NCBI RefSeq assembly: GCF_002803075.1
Contig: NZ_NNBK01000006.1
Location: forward strand, 124,001-188,000
Origin: Streptomyces sp. CB01373
GTDB taxonomy: Bacteria > Actinomycetota > Actinomycetes > Streptomycetales > Streptomycetaceae
Reading direction: 5' to 3'
DNA length: 64,000 nt
Shown here: piece by piece, positions 1 through 10,880 of the stretch
Position numbering within the stretch: position 1 is the first letter of the stretch
How the letters are laid out: the number at the start of each line of letters is the position of its first letter
Notes under the pieces: generated by a model
Databases searched by the model: none
Seen by the model: the letters and a program-made list of their open reading frames with translations, nothing else
Told to the model about the DNA's origin: nothing
Position numbers and translations under genes: made by a program

Positions 1-306
1 GTACGGGTCCTCGCCGACCGCGAAGGCCTGGGTGTGGCCGGGGTTGTCGGCCGCGTACGGATCGGGGCCGCCCTGCGGGTGGCCGCCGCCGAAGTACTCC
101 GGCTCGCCGTAGCCACCGCCGTCGGCCCGGGGCCACTGGGCGCCCCCGCCTCCGTACGGCGGCCGCTGCTGCGGGTACGGCCGCTGCGCCGGGGGATAGC
201 CGTACGAGGGGGCCTGGGGTGCCTGCTGCCCGTACGGAGGTCGTTGGGTCCGCGCCTGCGGGGCCCGGTCGTTCCGGCCGCCGCGTCCGCTCCTGAATCC
301 AGCCAC
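1..306 (-). CDS. Partial Pro/Gln/Tyr/Gly-rich protein, N-terminus only
   Basis: The minus strand is open from a GTG at 304-306 to the window edge, so only the first 102 residues or so are visible. The start VAGFRSGRGGRNDR is basic; then follow Pro/Gln/Tyr repeats (RPPYGQQAPQ, RPYPQQRPPYGG) and a Gly/Tyr/Asp segment ending near AFAVGEDPY. This looks like the disordered cytoplasmic N-terminus found on many Streptomyces membrane proteins such as LytR-CpsA-Psr or kinase-like proteins, but no folded domain is visible. The frame stays open upstream to about position 378 without a good start, so the start is uncertain; no clear ribosome binding site precedes the GTG. Function unknown. Confidence 0.55.
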   Translation of the reverse strand, partial: MAGFRSGRGGRNDRAPQARTQRPPYGQQAPQAPSYGYPPAQRPYPQQRPPYGGGGAQWPRADGGGYGEPEYFGGGHPQGGPDPYAADNPGHTQAFAVGEDPY

Positions 307-555
307 GTCATCGAACGTACCCGAGCCCGCCGAATCCCGTGCGGGAGCGGGTGTTCCGGCAGGGCTTTGGGTCCGAGCTGTGACATCCCCTAAGGGGCGT
401 TCCGGGCGTTTCTCAGGGGTGTCCACGGGATGCTCGGAGACGGCTCACGGGCGGTCCGAGGCGCCGGGCGGAGCTTCCGGTTCGCCTCCCTGTACGCCTC
501 CCGGATCACGGAGGCGCTGAGTGGCGGCCCGGGGGCCACCGGGCAGGATGGGACC

Positions 556-900
556 ATGAGCGTAGTCAAGATCAACGTACTGACCGTGCCAGCCGAGCAG
601 CGCGAGACGCTGGAGAAGCGGTTCGCCTCCCGGGCGCACGCGGTCGAGAACTCCGACGGGTTCGAATGGTTCGAGCTCCTGCGCCCTGTCGAGGGCACCG
701 ACACCTATCTCGTCTACACGCGCTGGCGTGACGAGGAGTCGTTCCAGGCCTGGATGGAGGGGCCGATGAAGTCCGCGCACCAGGGCACCGGCACCGGCAC
801 CGGCGCGGGTGACGGAGAGGAGCGGCCGAAGCCCGCGGCCAGCGGTTCCACCCTGTGGTCCTTCGAGGTCGTGCAGCAGGCCGCGCCCAAGAACGCGTAG
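556..900 (+). CDS. ABM-domain (antibiotic biosynthesis monooxygenase-like) protein
   Basis: 114 residues. The start MSVVKINVLTVP and the NSDGFEWFELLRP...YLVYTRWRDEESFQAW pattern match the dimeric alpha/beta-barrel ABM family, which includes MhuD/IsdG-like haem-degrading enzymes and quinone-forming monooxygenases. The ATG at 556 is preceded by AGGATGGG and puts the beta strand first; a longer open frame upstream lacks family similarity. A Gly/Thr repeat (GTGTGTGAG) sits in the loop near residue 80. The short C-terminus ends SFEVVQQAAPKNA. The gene is convergent with the Fe-S reductase gene. Substrate cannot be told from sequence; a haem-binding or monooxygenase role is a family-level inference. 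Confidence 0.8.
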   Translation: MSVVKINVLTVPAEQRETLEKRFASRAHAVENSDGFEWFELLRPVEGTDTYLVYTRWRDEESFQAWMEGPMKSAHQGTGTGTGAGDGEERPKPAASGSTLWSFEVVQQAAPKNA

Positions 901-1023
901 CGCTCCCGGAGACCGCTCGCGGGAGACCGCTCCTGGAAACACGGCGACGCCCCCGTGCCCATACGGACACGGGGGCGTCGGACGCTGGACGACCATGCCG
1001 CCCGGTCGTGCGCCGGCTGCCGC

Positions 1024-3327
1024 CTACTTCACCGGCTCGGGCTCCGGCTCGGTCTCGTCGGCCGCGTCGCCCGCCGGGTCGACCGGCGTCCTGACGGAGT
1101 CCAGCAGAAGCTGGGCGACGTCCACGACCTGGACGGACTCCTTGGCCTTGCCGTCGTTTTTCTTGCCGTTGACCGAGTCCGTGAGCATGACCAGGCAGAA
1201 CGGGCAGGCCGTCGAGACGATGTCCGGGTTCAGCGAAAGAGCCTCGTCGACGCGCTCGTCGTTGATGCGCTTGCCGATCCGCTCCTCCATCCACATCCGG
1301 GCACCGCCGGCGCCGCAGCAGAAGCCGCGCTCCTTGTGGCGGTGCATCTCCTCGTTCCTGAGGCCCGGGACCTTGCCGATGATCTCGCGCGGAGGCGTGT
1401 AGATCTTGTTGTGGCGGCCCAGGTAGCAGGGGTCGTGGTAGGTGATGATGCCCTCGACCGGGGTGACCGGGACCAGCCTGCCCTCGTCCACCAGGTGCTG
1501 GAGGAGCTGGGTGTGGTGGATGACCTCGTAGTCGCCGCCGAGCTGGGGGTACTCGTTGCCGAGCGTGTTGAGGCAGTGCGGGCAGGTGGCGACGATCTTC
1601 TTCGCCGACTTCGGCTTCCTGGACTCGGGCGTGACGTTGCCCTCGTCGTCCGTCTCCTCGCCGAAGGCCATGTTCAGCGTGGCGACGTTCTCCACGCCGA
1701 GTTCCTGGAACAGGGGCTCGTTGCCCAGGCGGCGTGCGGAGTCACCGGTGCACTTCTCGTCGCCGCCCATGATCGCGAACTTCACGCCCGCGATGTGCAG
1801 CAGCTCCGCGAAGGCCTTGGTGGTCTTCTTGGCGCGGTCCTCCAGGGCGCCGGCGCAGCCGACCCAGTACAGGTACTCGACCTCGGAGAGGTCCTCGATG
1901 TCCTTGCCGACGACCGGGACCTCGAAGTCGACCTCCTTGGTCCACTCCAGGCGCTGCTTCTTGGCCAGGCCCCAGGGGTTGCCCTTCTTCTCCAGGTTCT
2001 TGAGCATCGTGCCCGCCTCGGACGGGAACGCGGACTCGATCATGACCTGGTAGCGGCGCATGTCGACGATGTGGTCGACGTGCTCGATGTCGACCGGGCA
2101 CTGCTCGACGCAGGCGCCGCAGGTGGTGCAGGACCACAGCACGTCCGGGTCGATGACGCCGCCCGCGAAGGCGCTGTCGGCGCCGGCCTCCAGTGTTCCG
2201 ATCAGCGGGCGCTCGGCCTCCGCGAGCGCGGACGCCGGGACGTCCTTCAGCTGCTCCTCGGACGCCTTCTCCTCGCCCTCCATCGTCTTGCCGCCGCCGG
2301 CCAGCAGATACGGCGCCTTCGCGTGCGCGTGGTCGCGCAGCGACATGATCAGCAGCTTGGGGGAGAGCGGCTTGCCGGTGTTCCAGGCCGGGCACTGCGA
2401 CTGGCAGCGGCCGCACTCGGTGCAGGTGGAGAAGTCCAGCAGGCCCTTCCAGGAGAACTGCTCGACCTGGGAGACGCCGAAGACGTCGTCCTCGCCGGGG
2501 TCGGTGAAGTCGATCGGCTTGCCGCCGGAGGTCATCGGCTGAAGGGCGCCGAGGGCCGTACCGCCGGTGGCCTCGCGCTTGAACCAGATGTTCGGGAAGG
2601 CCAGGAAGCGGTGCCAGGCCACGCCCATGTTGGTGTTCAGGGAGACCACGATCATCCACACGAAGGACGTGCCGATCTTGATCATCGCGGTCAGGTAGAC
2701 CAGGTTCTGCAGGGTGCCGGCCGACAGGCCCTTGAAGGCGAGCACCAGCGGGTACGAGGCGAAGTACCCGGCCTCGTAGTGCCCCACGTGGTGGAGCGCG
2801 CCCTCAAGACCGCGCAGGACGTAGATCGCGAGGCCGATGGTGAGGATGACGTACTCGACGAAGTACGCCTGGCCGGCCTTGGAACCGGCGAAGCGGGACT
2901 TGCGGCCGGGCCGGGACGGCAGGCTCAGCAGCCGGATCGCCATGAGCACGGCGATGCCGAGGACGGTCATCACGCCGATGAACTCGATGTACATCTCGAA
3001 CGGCAGGAAGTCGCCGATGACCGGCAGCGTCCAGTCGGCCCGGAACAACTGGCCGAACGCCTGCGCGAGGGTGGGCGGCAGCGTCAGGAAGCCGATGGCC
3101 ACGAACCAGTGGGCGACGCCCACGATGCCCCAGCGGTTCATCCGGGTGTGGCCGAGGAACTCCCGCACCAGGGTCACGCTGCGCTGGTAGGGGTTGTCGC
3201 TGCGGGTGCCGGCGGGTACGGGCTGGCCGAGCTTGAAGTACCGGACGAACTGGCCGATGGCACGGGCGAGCAGCGCGACGCCGACCACGGTCAGGACCAG
3301 CGACACGATGATCGCGGCGAGTTGCAT
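1024..3327 (-). CDS. Membrane iron-sulfur reductase (HdrCD/GlpC-like, CCG domains)
   Basis: 767 residues. The N-terminal third has several membrane helices resembling a nitrate-reductase-gamma type haem b anchor. Two ferredoxin-type clusters follow, CTECGRCQSQCP near residue 299 and CTTCGACVEQCP near 398. The C-terminus has cysteine-rich CCG-type segments (VGCAGALED; HDPCYLGRHNKIY; GFCCGAGGARMW). This is the heterodisulfide-reductase-like architecture for passing electrons between quinone or haem and a cytosolic Fe-S partner. The M. tuberculosis relative Rv0338c also lies near the dnaK operon. The ATG at 3327 was chosen because AGGAGCCCCC precedes it and MQLAAIIVSLVL starts the first helix; an upstream in-frame extension has no ribosome site. 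The C-terminus is acidic (DAADETEPEPEPVK). Physiological partner unknown. Confidence 0.9.
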   Translation of the reverse strand: MQLAAIIVSLVLTVVGVALLARAIGQFVRYFKLGQPVPAGTRSDNPYQRSVTLVREFLGHTRMNRWGIVGVAHWFVAIGFLTLPPTLAQAFGQLFRADWTLPVIGDFLPFEMYIEFIGVMTVLGIAVLMAIRLLSLPSRPGRKSRFAGSKAGQAYFVEYVILTIGLAIYVLRGLEGALHHVGHYEAGYFASYPLVLAFKGLSAGTLQNLVYLTAMIKIGTSFVWMIVVSLNTNMGVAWHRFLAFPNIWFKREATGGTALGALQPMTSGGKPIDFTDPGEDDVFGVSQVEQFSWKGLLDFSTCTECGRCQSQCPAWNTGKPLSPKLLIMSLRDHAHAKAPYLLAGGGKTMEGEEKASEEQLKDVPASALAEAERPLIGTLEAGADSAFAGGVIDPDVLWSCTTCGACVEQCPVDIEHVDHIVDMRRYQVMIESAFPSEAGTMLKNLEKKGNPWGLAKKQRLEWTKEVDFEVPVVGKDIEDLSEVEYLYWVGCAGALEDRAKKTTKAFAELLHIAGVKFAIMGGDEKCTGDSARRLGNEPLFQELGVENVATLNMAFGEETDDEGNVTPESRKPKSAKKIVATCPHCLNTLGNEYPQLGGDYEVIHHTQLLQHLVDEGRLVPVTPVEGIITYHDPCYLGRHNKIYTPPREIIGKVPGLRNEEMHRHKERGFCCGAGGARMWMEERIGKRINDERVDEALSLNPDIVSTACPFCLVMLTDSVNGKKNDGKAKESVQVVDVAQLLLDSVRTPVDPAGDAADETEPEPEPVK

Positions 3328-3352
3328 GGGGGCTCCTGATGCGGCCTCGAAA

Positions 3353-3366
3353 TTACTGATCGGTAA
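3353..3366. promoter_or_regulatory. Palindromic operator candidate TTACTGATCGGTAA
   Basis: The 14-mer TTACTGATCGGTAA is a near-perfect palindrome (the reverse complement differs at two positions). It lies 26 bp upstream of the reductase start at 3327, inside its 5' leader or promoter. Size and form resemble TetR-family operators. No regulator gene is adjacent, so the binding protein would act in trans. Binding is inferred only. Confidence 0.5.
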
Positions 3367-3552
3367 CTTATGTAGTCCGTTTGAGACTACCCCCATCTTC
3401 TGACGCGATGCAGCCGGGCGCGGGGTGATCTGGGTCGCTGGAAGCCCTCGTGGGGGCCGTCCGGGGGTACGGGAGGCCCGCCCGGGGATCCGGTAGCGCG
3501 CCGTTCGTGTTATTCGCACCCGATCGCCCCATATACCCCTAATTTAAGAACC

Positions 3553-4992
3553 GTGCTATACGGGATCGCCACCGCCATCACCGCTCTCCTCCTCGCCGCC
3601 CTGCTCTCGGCGCTGCTCCGAGTGCTCGCGCTTCGGCTTGGCCTCGTCGACCGCAGGAGGCGGGCACGCCCCTTGCCGCTGCTCGGCGGCCTGGCCGTGG
3701 TGCTCAGCACCTGCCTGGTCGCCGCGGCCGGCAGCTGGACGGGTACCGCCCCGCTGGGCGACGGGGTGGGCAGGCTGCTCGCCGCGGGCGCCGCGGTCGC
3801 CCTGCTCGGGACCGCCGCGGACGTGTGGCGGCTGAAGACACCGTTCCTGTTCGTCGGCACGGCCCTCGCGGCGGCCTGCGTGGTGCCGTACGACGAGACC
3901 GGGCCCGTGGCCGGGATCGCAGCCGTCGTCTGGATCGCCTGTGTGGCCGCCGCCTTCCGGGGGCTCGATCACGCGGACGGCCTCGCGGGCACGGTGGGGG
4001 TGCTCACCGCGTTCGGGGTGGGTGCGTGCGCGGCGGCCGAGGTGATGGACGACCTCGCGGTGCTGCTGAGCGTGCTGGCCGCCGCCCTCACCGGGTTCCT
4101 GATGCACAACTGGCATCCGGCGCGGGTCGCCTTCGGATCCGGCGGCTCGCTGTTCACCGGCTTCGTGCTCGCCTCCACCGCCCTGCTCACCCGGACCGGG
4201 TACGACACGGTCTCCACCGTGGCGGTGCTGTTCGCGCTCACCGCCACGGCGAGCGCCGACGCCGTCCTGGTCCTGGTGTCACGGAAGCTGGCGGGGCGTC
4301 CGCTGCTGCGCCGAGGCCCGGACCACCTCGCGCACCGGCTGCGCCGGCTCGGGCCGACCCCGCCGGGCGCGACCGTCCTGCTCGGTCTCGGCACCTTCGC
4401 CGCGGTCCTGGTCGGGGTGCTGGTCCATACGGGCTGGGTCGGGCCGAAGGCGGTGGCGTGGGTGGCCGGGGCGGCCATGGTGGCCGTCCTCGGGCTGCTG
4501 CGGGTGCCCGCGTACGCGCCGCGGCGCCCGACCGAACCCGGCAACGCCCGTGCGCAGTCCCCGCTCCCGGGTACGCGCACCCAGTCCCGGCTGCCCGGCA
4601 CGCGGGAGCAGTCCCGGCCTCCCGGGACCCGGGGGCAGACCCGGGTGCCCGGCACCCGCGGGCGCCCCGAGGAGCGCACGGCCCGGGGCCTTCCCGCCGG
4701 GGGTGCCCCGCGCGCGCGTGCGGAGGCGTCCGGTGGCGGGGCACCGCCACGCGCGCGTGCCGGCGCTTCCGGCGCCCGCCCCCGCGGCGAGCCCTTCTGG
4801 GGCATCCTCCGCGCCCAGGGGCAGTCCGCCGCGGGAGCCCCGCGCGGCCGGATTCCGTACGACGCGGAGGCCGGCGGACTCGGCGTATCCGGGGTGCAGA
4901 CGCCTCGTCGTCAACTTGAATACCCGCCTCCTCCGCCCAGGCAATCCACATCGCCGCAGGTCAGGGCGCCCTTGCGTATAAGGGATGGATAA
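3553..4992 (+). CDS. MraY/WecA-family membrane protein with degenerate active site
   Basis: 479 residues with about ten membrane helices in the first 340. Family landmarks are present: RARPLPLLGGLAV near 38-50 (usual HxxPTPxxGG), GLDHADGLAG at 137-146, HNWHPARVAFGSGGSLFTGF at 185-204, and PDHLAHRL at 256-263 where the HHR loop lies. In active phosphosugar transferases the third motif reads GDxGS with a catalytic Asp, and an earlier DD pair binds Mg; here they read GSGGS and AADV. It is therefore probably not a normal transferase. The C-terminal 140 residues are disordered, with PGTR repeats from about 335 to 380. GTG start with weak ribosome site. It lies just upstream of dnaK on the same strand. 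Confidence 0.75.
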   Translation: MLYGIATAITALLLAALLSALLRVLALRLGLVDRRRRARPLPLLGGLAVVLSTCLVAAAGSWTGTAPLGDGVGRLLAAGAAVALLGTAADVWRLKTPFLFVGTALAAACVVPYDETGPVAGIAAVVWIACVAAAFRGLDHADGLAGTVGVLTAFGVGACAAAEVMDDLAVLLSVLAAALTGFLMHNWHPARVAFGSGGSLFTGFVLASTALLTRTGYDTVSTVAVLFALTATASADAVLVLVSRKLAGRPLLRRGPDHLAHRLRRLGPTPPGATVLLGLGTFAAVLVGVLVHTGWVGPKAVAWVAGAAMVAVLGLLRVPAYAPRRPTEPGNARAQSPLPGTRTQSRLPGTREQSRPPGTRGQTRVPGTRGRPEERTARGLPAGGAPRARAEASGGGAPPRARAGASGARPRGEPFWGILRAQGQSAAGAPRGRIPYDAEAGGLGVSGVQTPRRQLEYPPPPPRQSTSPQVRAPLRIRDG

Positions 4993-4994
4993 GT

Positions 4995-5015
4995 CTTGAG
5001 TCGATGCGGCTCAGG
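4995..5015. promoter_or_regulatory. Imperfect HspR operator (HAIR-like)
   Basis: CTTGAGT-N7-GCTCAGG matches the HspR-associated inverted repeat (CTTGAGT-N7-ACTCAAG) perfectly in the left half and at 5 of 7 positions in the right. It lies 52 bp upstream of the perfect copy, just after the end of the MraY-like gene. Streptomyces dnaK promoters are known to carry several HAIR copies, so this is probably a weaker cooperative site. Confidence 0.75.
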
Positions 5016-5023
5016 TCTGTTGA

Positions 5024-7629
<2,606 letters not shown>

Positions 7630-7668
7630 CGCAATAGCGGACGACGCACGAGAGGAGGGACGTCGGGG

Positions 7669-8847
7669 ATGAGCACCAAGGACTTCATCGAGAAGGACTA
7701 CTACAAGGTCCTCGGCGTCCCCAAGGACGCCACCGAGGCCGAGATCAAGAAGGCGTACCGGAAGCTCGCCCGCGAGTTCCACCCGGACGCCAACAAGGGC
7801 AACGCCAAGGCCGAGGAGCGCTTCAAGGAGATCTCCGAGGCGAACGACGTGCTCGGCGACGCCAAGAAGCGCAAGGAGTACGACGAGGCCCGCACCCTGT
7901 TCGGCAACGGCGGCTTCCGCCCCGGACCGGGTGCCGGCGGCGGCTCCTTCAACTTCGACCTGGGCGACCTCTTCGGAGGCGCCCAGGGCGGCGGCGGCGG
8001 GAGCGGCGGCTTCGGCGGCGGAATCGGTGACGTCTTCGGGGGCCTGTTCAACCGGGGCGGGGCGGGCACCACGCGCACCCAGCCCCGGCGCGGCCAGGAC
8101 ATCGAGTCCGAGGTCACGCTGAGCTTCACCGAGGCCATCGAGGGCGCGACGGTGCCGCTGCGCATGTCCAGCCAGCAGCCGTGCAAGGCCTGTTCGGGCA
8201 CCGGCGACAAGAACGGCACCCCGCGGGTGTGCCCGACCTGCGTCGGCACCGGACAGGTGGCGCGCGGCTCGGGCGGCGGGTTCTCCCTGACGGACCCGTG
8301 CCCGGACTGCAAGGGCCGCGGGCTCACCGCGGAGAACCCCTGCGAGGTCTGCATGGGCTCCGGGCGGGCCAAGTCGTCCCGGACGATGCAGGTCCGCATC
8401 CCGGCCGGGGTCAGCGACGGCCAGCGCATCCGCCTGCGCGGCAAGGGCGCCCCGGGCGAGCGCGGTGGACCCGCGGGCGACCTGTACGTGGTGGTGCACG
8501 TCGGGGAGCACCCGGTCTTCGGCCGGCGGGGCGACAACCTCACCGTCACCGTGCCGGTCACGTTCGCCGAGGCGGCCCTCGGCGGCGAGGTCCGCGTGCC
8601 CACCCTTGGCGGTCAGCCGGTGACCCTGAAGCTGCCCCCGGGCACCCCGAACGGGCGTACGATGCGGGCCCGTGGCAAGGGCGCGGTCCGCAAGGACGGC
8701 ACCCACGGCGACCTTCTGGTCACCGTGGAGGTGAGTGTTCCGAAGGACCTGTCGGGGAAGGCTCGTGACGCGCTTCAGGCGTATCGCGAGGCCACTGCGG
8801 GCGAGGACCCGAGGGCCGAGCTGTTCGAGGCCGCGAAGGGAGCATGA
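7669..8847 (+). CDS. dnaJ: Chaperone DnaJ (Hsp40, type I)
   Basis: 392 residues. J domain at about 9-75 with the HPD triad ([10 protein letters not shown]). A Gly/Phe-rich linker follows ([14 protein letters not shown]). The zinc domain has four CxxCxGxG repeats: [24 protein letters not shown] and CEVCMGSG. The C-terminal substrate-binding domains come last. The ATG at 7669 follows GAGGAGGGACGTCGGGG and lies 39 bp after grpE. It delivers clients to DnaK and triggers ATP hydrolysis. Its stop overlaps the hspR start. Confidence 0.98.
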   Translation: MSTKDFIEKDYYKVLGVPKDATEAEIKKAYRKLAREFHPDANKGNAKAEERFKEISEANDVLGDAKKRKEYDEARTLFGNGGFRPGPGAGGGSFNFDLGDLFGGAQGGGGGSGGFGGGIGDVFGGLFNRGGAGTTRTQPRRGQDIESEVTLSFTEAIEGATVPLRMSSQQPCKACSGTGDKNGTPRVCPTCVGTGQVARGSGGGFSLTDPCPDCKGRGLTAENPCEVCMGSGRAKSSRTMQVRIPAGVSDGQRIRLRGKGAPGERGGPAGDLYVVVHVGEHPVFGRRGDNLTVTVPVTFAEAALGGEVRVPTLGGQPVTLKLPPGTPNGRTMRARGKGAVRKDGTHGDLLVTVEVSVPKDLSGKARDALQAYREATAGEDPRAELFEAAKGA

Positions 8848-9302
8848 GTGAGATGGACGGCCGCCGCCGCAACCCGTACGAACTGACGGAAGACACACCG
8901 GTGTACGTCATCTCCGTGGCCGCGCAGCTGTCCGGACTGCACCCGCAGACACTCCGTCAGTACGACCGGCTGGGACTGGTGTCCCCCGACCGCACCGCCG
9001 GCCGTGGGCGCCGCTACTCGGCCCGCGACATCGAACTGCTCCGCCAGGTGCAGCAGTTGTCGCAGGACGAGGGCATCAACCTGGCCGGAATCAAGCGCAT
9101 CATCGAACTGGAGAACCAAGTCGCGGCGCTCCAGTCCCGGGTCGCGGAGCTCCAGGCGGCGCTGGACGGCGCGGCGGCGGCGATGCGGCAGCGCGAGGCC
9201 GCCGTCCACGCCTCCTACCGCCGGGACCTGGTTCCCTATCAGGAGGTCCAGCAGACCAGCGCGTTGGTGGTGTGGCGGCCCAAGCGCCAACAGCCGGACT
9301 GA
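8844..9302 (+). CDS. hspR: Heat-shock repressor HspR (MerR family)
   Basis: 152 residues, ATGA overlap with dnaJ. The MerR-type winged helix reads [26 protein letters not shown]...[21 protein letters not shown], followed by a coiled coil ([22 protein letters not shown]) for dimerisation. HspR binds HAIR sites with DnaK as co-repressor; three such sites are visible, two before dnaK and one before clpB. It is the last gene of the operon and is followed directly by a strong terminator. Confidence 0.96.
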   Translation: MSEMDGRRRNPYELTEDTPVYVISVAAQLSGLHPQTLRQYDRLGLVSPDRTAGRGRRYSARDIELLRQVQQLSQDEGINLAGIKRIIELENQVAALQSRVAELQAALDGAAAAMRQREAAVHASYRRDLVPYQEVQQTSALVVWRPKRQQPD

Positions 9303-9319
9303 CACGCACCCGCTCGACG

Positions 9320-9365
9320 ACGACGAGGGGCCGGGAGGCCGTAAAGCCTCCCGGCCCCTCGTCGT
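9320..9365 (+). terminator. Rho-independent-type terminator of the dnaK operon
   Basis: A perfect 20-bp stem (ACGACGAGGGGCCGGGAGGC and its complement) with the loop CGTAAA, 18 bp after the hspR stop. Streptomyces terminators often lack a T-run, as here (GTCTTG follows). Confidence 0.92.
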
Positions 9366-9559
9366 GTCTTGCGCGTGCGCTGCCCGTAAAGGGGGTTTGG
9401 AGGTGATTCCGCAAGGCTCCGCAAAGCCTTCACAGCTGCAGCGGAGCGTTACGTTGCTATCTCGTTAAGTGGTTCCGCTTGACGCCGACGGTCGCCTCCG
9501 CGTTGGCTTTTCAGTCACCTGGGTCGCAATGCTGCGCCCTCGTCCGGAAGGCACCAGAA

Positions 9560-10684
9560 GTGAGCACCTTGATGCGTCGTATCGCCATAGCCGTGGCCGC
9601 GCCCACGCTGACCTTCTCGCTCGCCGCCTGCGGGTCGCTCAGCGGGTCGGAGAGCGGCAGCGACGCGAGCCCGACCAGGGGCAACGACCTGACGGTGGGT
9701 CTGCTGCTGCCGGAGACGGCCAACACCCGTTACGAGAAGTTCGACTACCCCATCATCAAGGAGAAGGTCGCCGCCCTGACCGGGAAGCAGGGCAAGGTCG
9801 AGTACGCCAACGCGGACGCGGACGCGAGCCGGCAGGCCGGCCAGATGCAGCGAATGATCGACAACAAGGTCGACGTCATCCTGCTCGACGCCGTCGACTC
9901 GCACGCCATCGCCGACATGGTGCAGAAAGCCAAGGACGCGGGCATCCCGGTCATCGCCTACGACCGGCTCGCCGAGGGCCCGATCGACGCGTACATCTCC
10001 TTCGACAACGAACTGGTGGGGGAGGTGCAGGGCCGCTCCCTGATCGAGGCGCTGGGCCCCAAGGCCGGCACCTCCGACAAGATCGTCATGATCAACGGCT
10101 CGCCCACCGACCCGAACGCCAAGCAGTTCAAGGAGGGTGCGCTCTCCCAGCTCGGCGGGAAGGTCACGATCGCCAAGTCCTACGACACCAAGGACTGGAA
10201 GCCGGAGAACGCCCAGGCGAACATGGCCCAGGCGCTCGCCTCGCTCGGCAAGGACAACATCGCCGCCGTCTACTCCGCCAACGACGGCATGGCGGCCGGC
10301 GTCATCAAGGCCTTCAAGGACGCGGGCGTCACCGATCTGCCGGTCATCACCGGTCAGGACGCCGAACTCGACGCCGTGCAGCGGATCGTGGCCGGCGAGC
10401 AGTACATGAGCGTGTACAAGCCCTATCCGACGGAGGCCGAGACCGCCGCCCAGATGGCGGTCGCCAGGGTCCAGGGCAAGGACATCCAGTTCGACTCCCT
10501 CACCAGGGACCGGGTCAGCAGCCCCACCCACCACGACATCCCGGCCCAGTTGGTCTCCGTGGTGGCCCTGACCCAGAAGAACATCAAGAGCACGGTCGTC
10601 GAGGACAAGATCTACAAGGTGGAGGACATCTGCACCCCGAAGTACCAGGCGTCCTGCACGGCGCTCGGTCTCGTGCTGCAGTAA
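9560..10684 (+). CDS. Sugar-binding lipoprotein (Peripla_BP_4, xylose/ribose type)
   Basis: 374 residues from the GTG at 9560 (GGAAGG upstream); the ATG at 9572 is an alternative. The signal peptide RRIAIAVAAPTLTFSLAACG ends in a lipobox (LAAC), so it is an extracytoplasmic lipoprotein. The body matches type 1 periplasmic sugar-binding proteins of the XylF/ChvE group: LTVGLLLPETANTRYEKFDYPIIKEK, VDVILLDAVDSHAIADMVQKAKDAGIPVIAYDR, and VYSANDGMAAGVIKAFKDAGV. Two Cys near the C-terminus (DICTPKYQASC) probably form a disulfide. No ABC ATPase or permease gene is adjacent, so it either works with a distant transporter or as a sensor. Confidence 0.9.
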   Translation: MSTLMRRIAIAVAAPTLTFSLAACGSLSGSESGSDASPTRGNDLTVGLLLPETANTRYEKFDYPIIKEKVAALTGKQGKVEYANADADASRQAGQMQRMIDNKVDVILLDAVDSHAIADMVQKAKDAGIPVIAYDRLAEGPIDAYISFDNELVGEVQGRSLIEALGPKAGTSDKIVMINGSPTDPNAKQFKEGALSQLGGKVTIAKSYDTKDWKPENAQANMAQALASLGKDNIAAVYSANDGMAAGVIKAFKDAGVTDLPVITGQDAELDAVQRIVAGEQYMSVYKPYPTEAETAAQMAVARVQGKDIQFDSLTRDRVSSPTHHDIPAQLVSVVALTQKNIKSTVVEDKIYKVEDICTPKYQASCTALGLVLQ

Positions 10685-10880
10685 CTGCCCGTCGGAAGCG
10701 GCGCGTTCGGGTCCGACAGCAGGCGCGATCACGCCGCGATCCGCCGGACACCGGCCCGTACACACCGGTCGAAACCGCTGGTTTTCGAGGATCGCGCCGA
10801 CAGGAGCCGTGTTGCACAGCCGGTCCGCTCCGCGCATAGTTGCGCTGCGGAAGACGCGGAGACCGGGGGTGTGATGGGGC

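Noticed and set aside
955..3339. Very long plus-strand open frame opposite the Fe-S reductase
   Set aside because: It is the antisense shadow of a real gene with two ferredoxin motifs; its translation is low-complexity Arg/Leu/Val sequence without domains.
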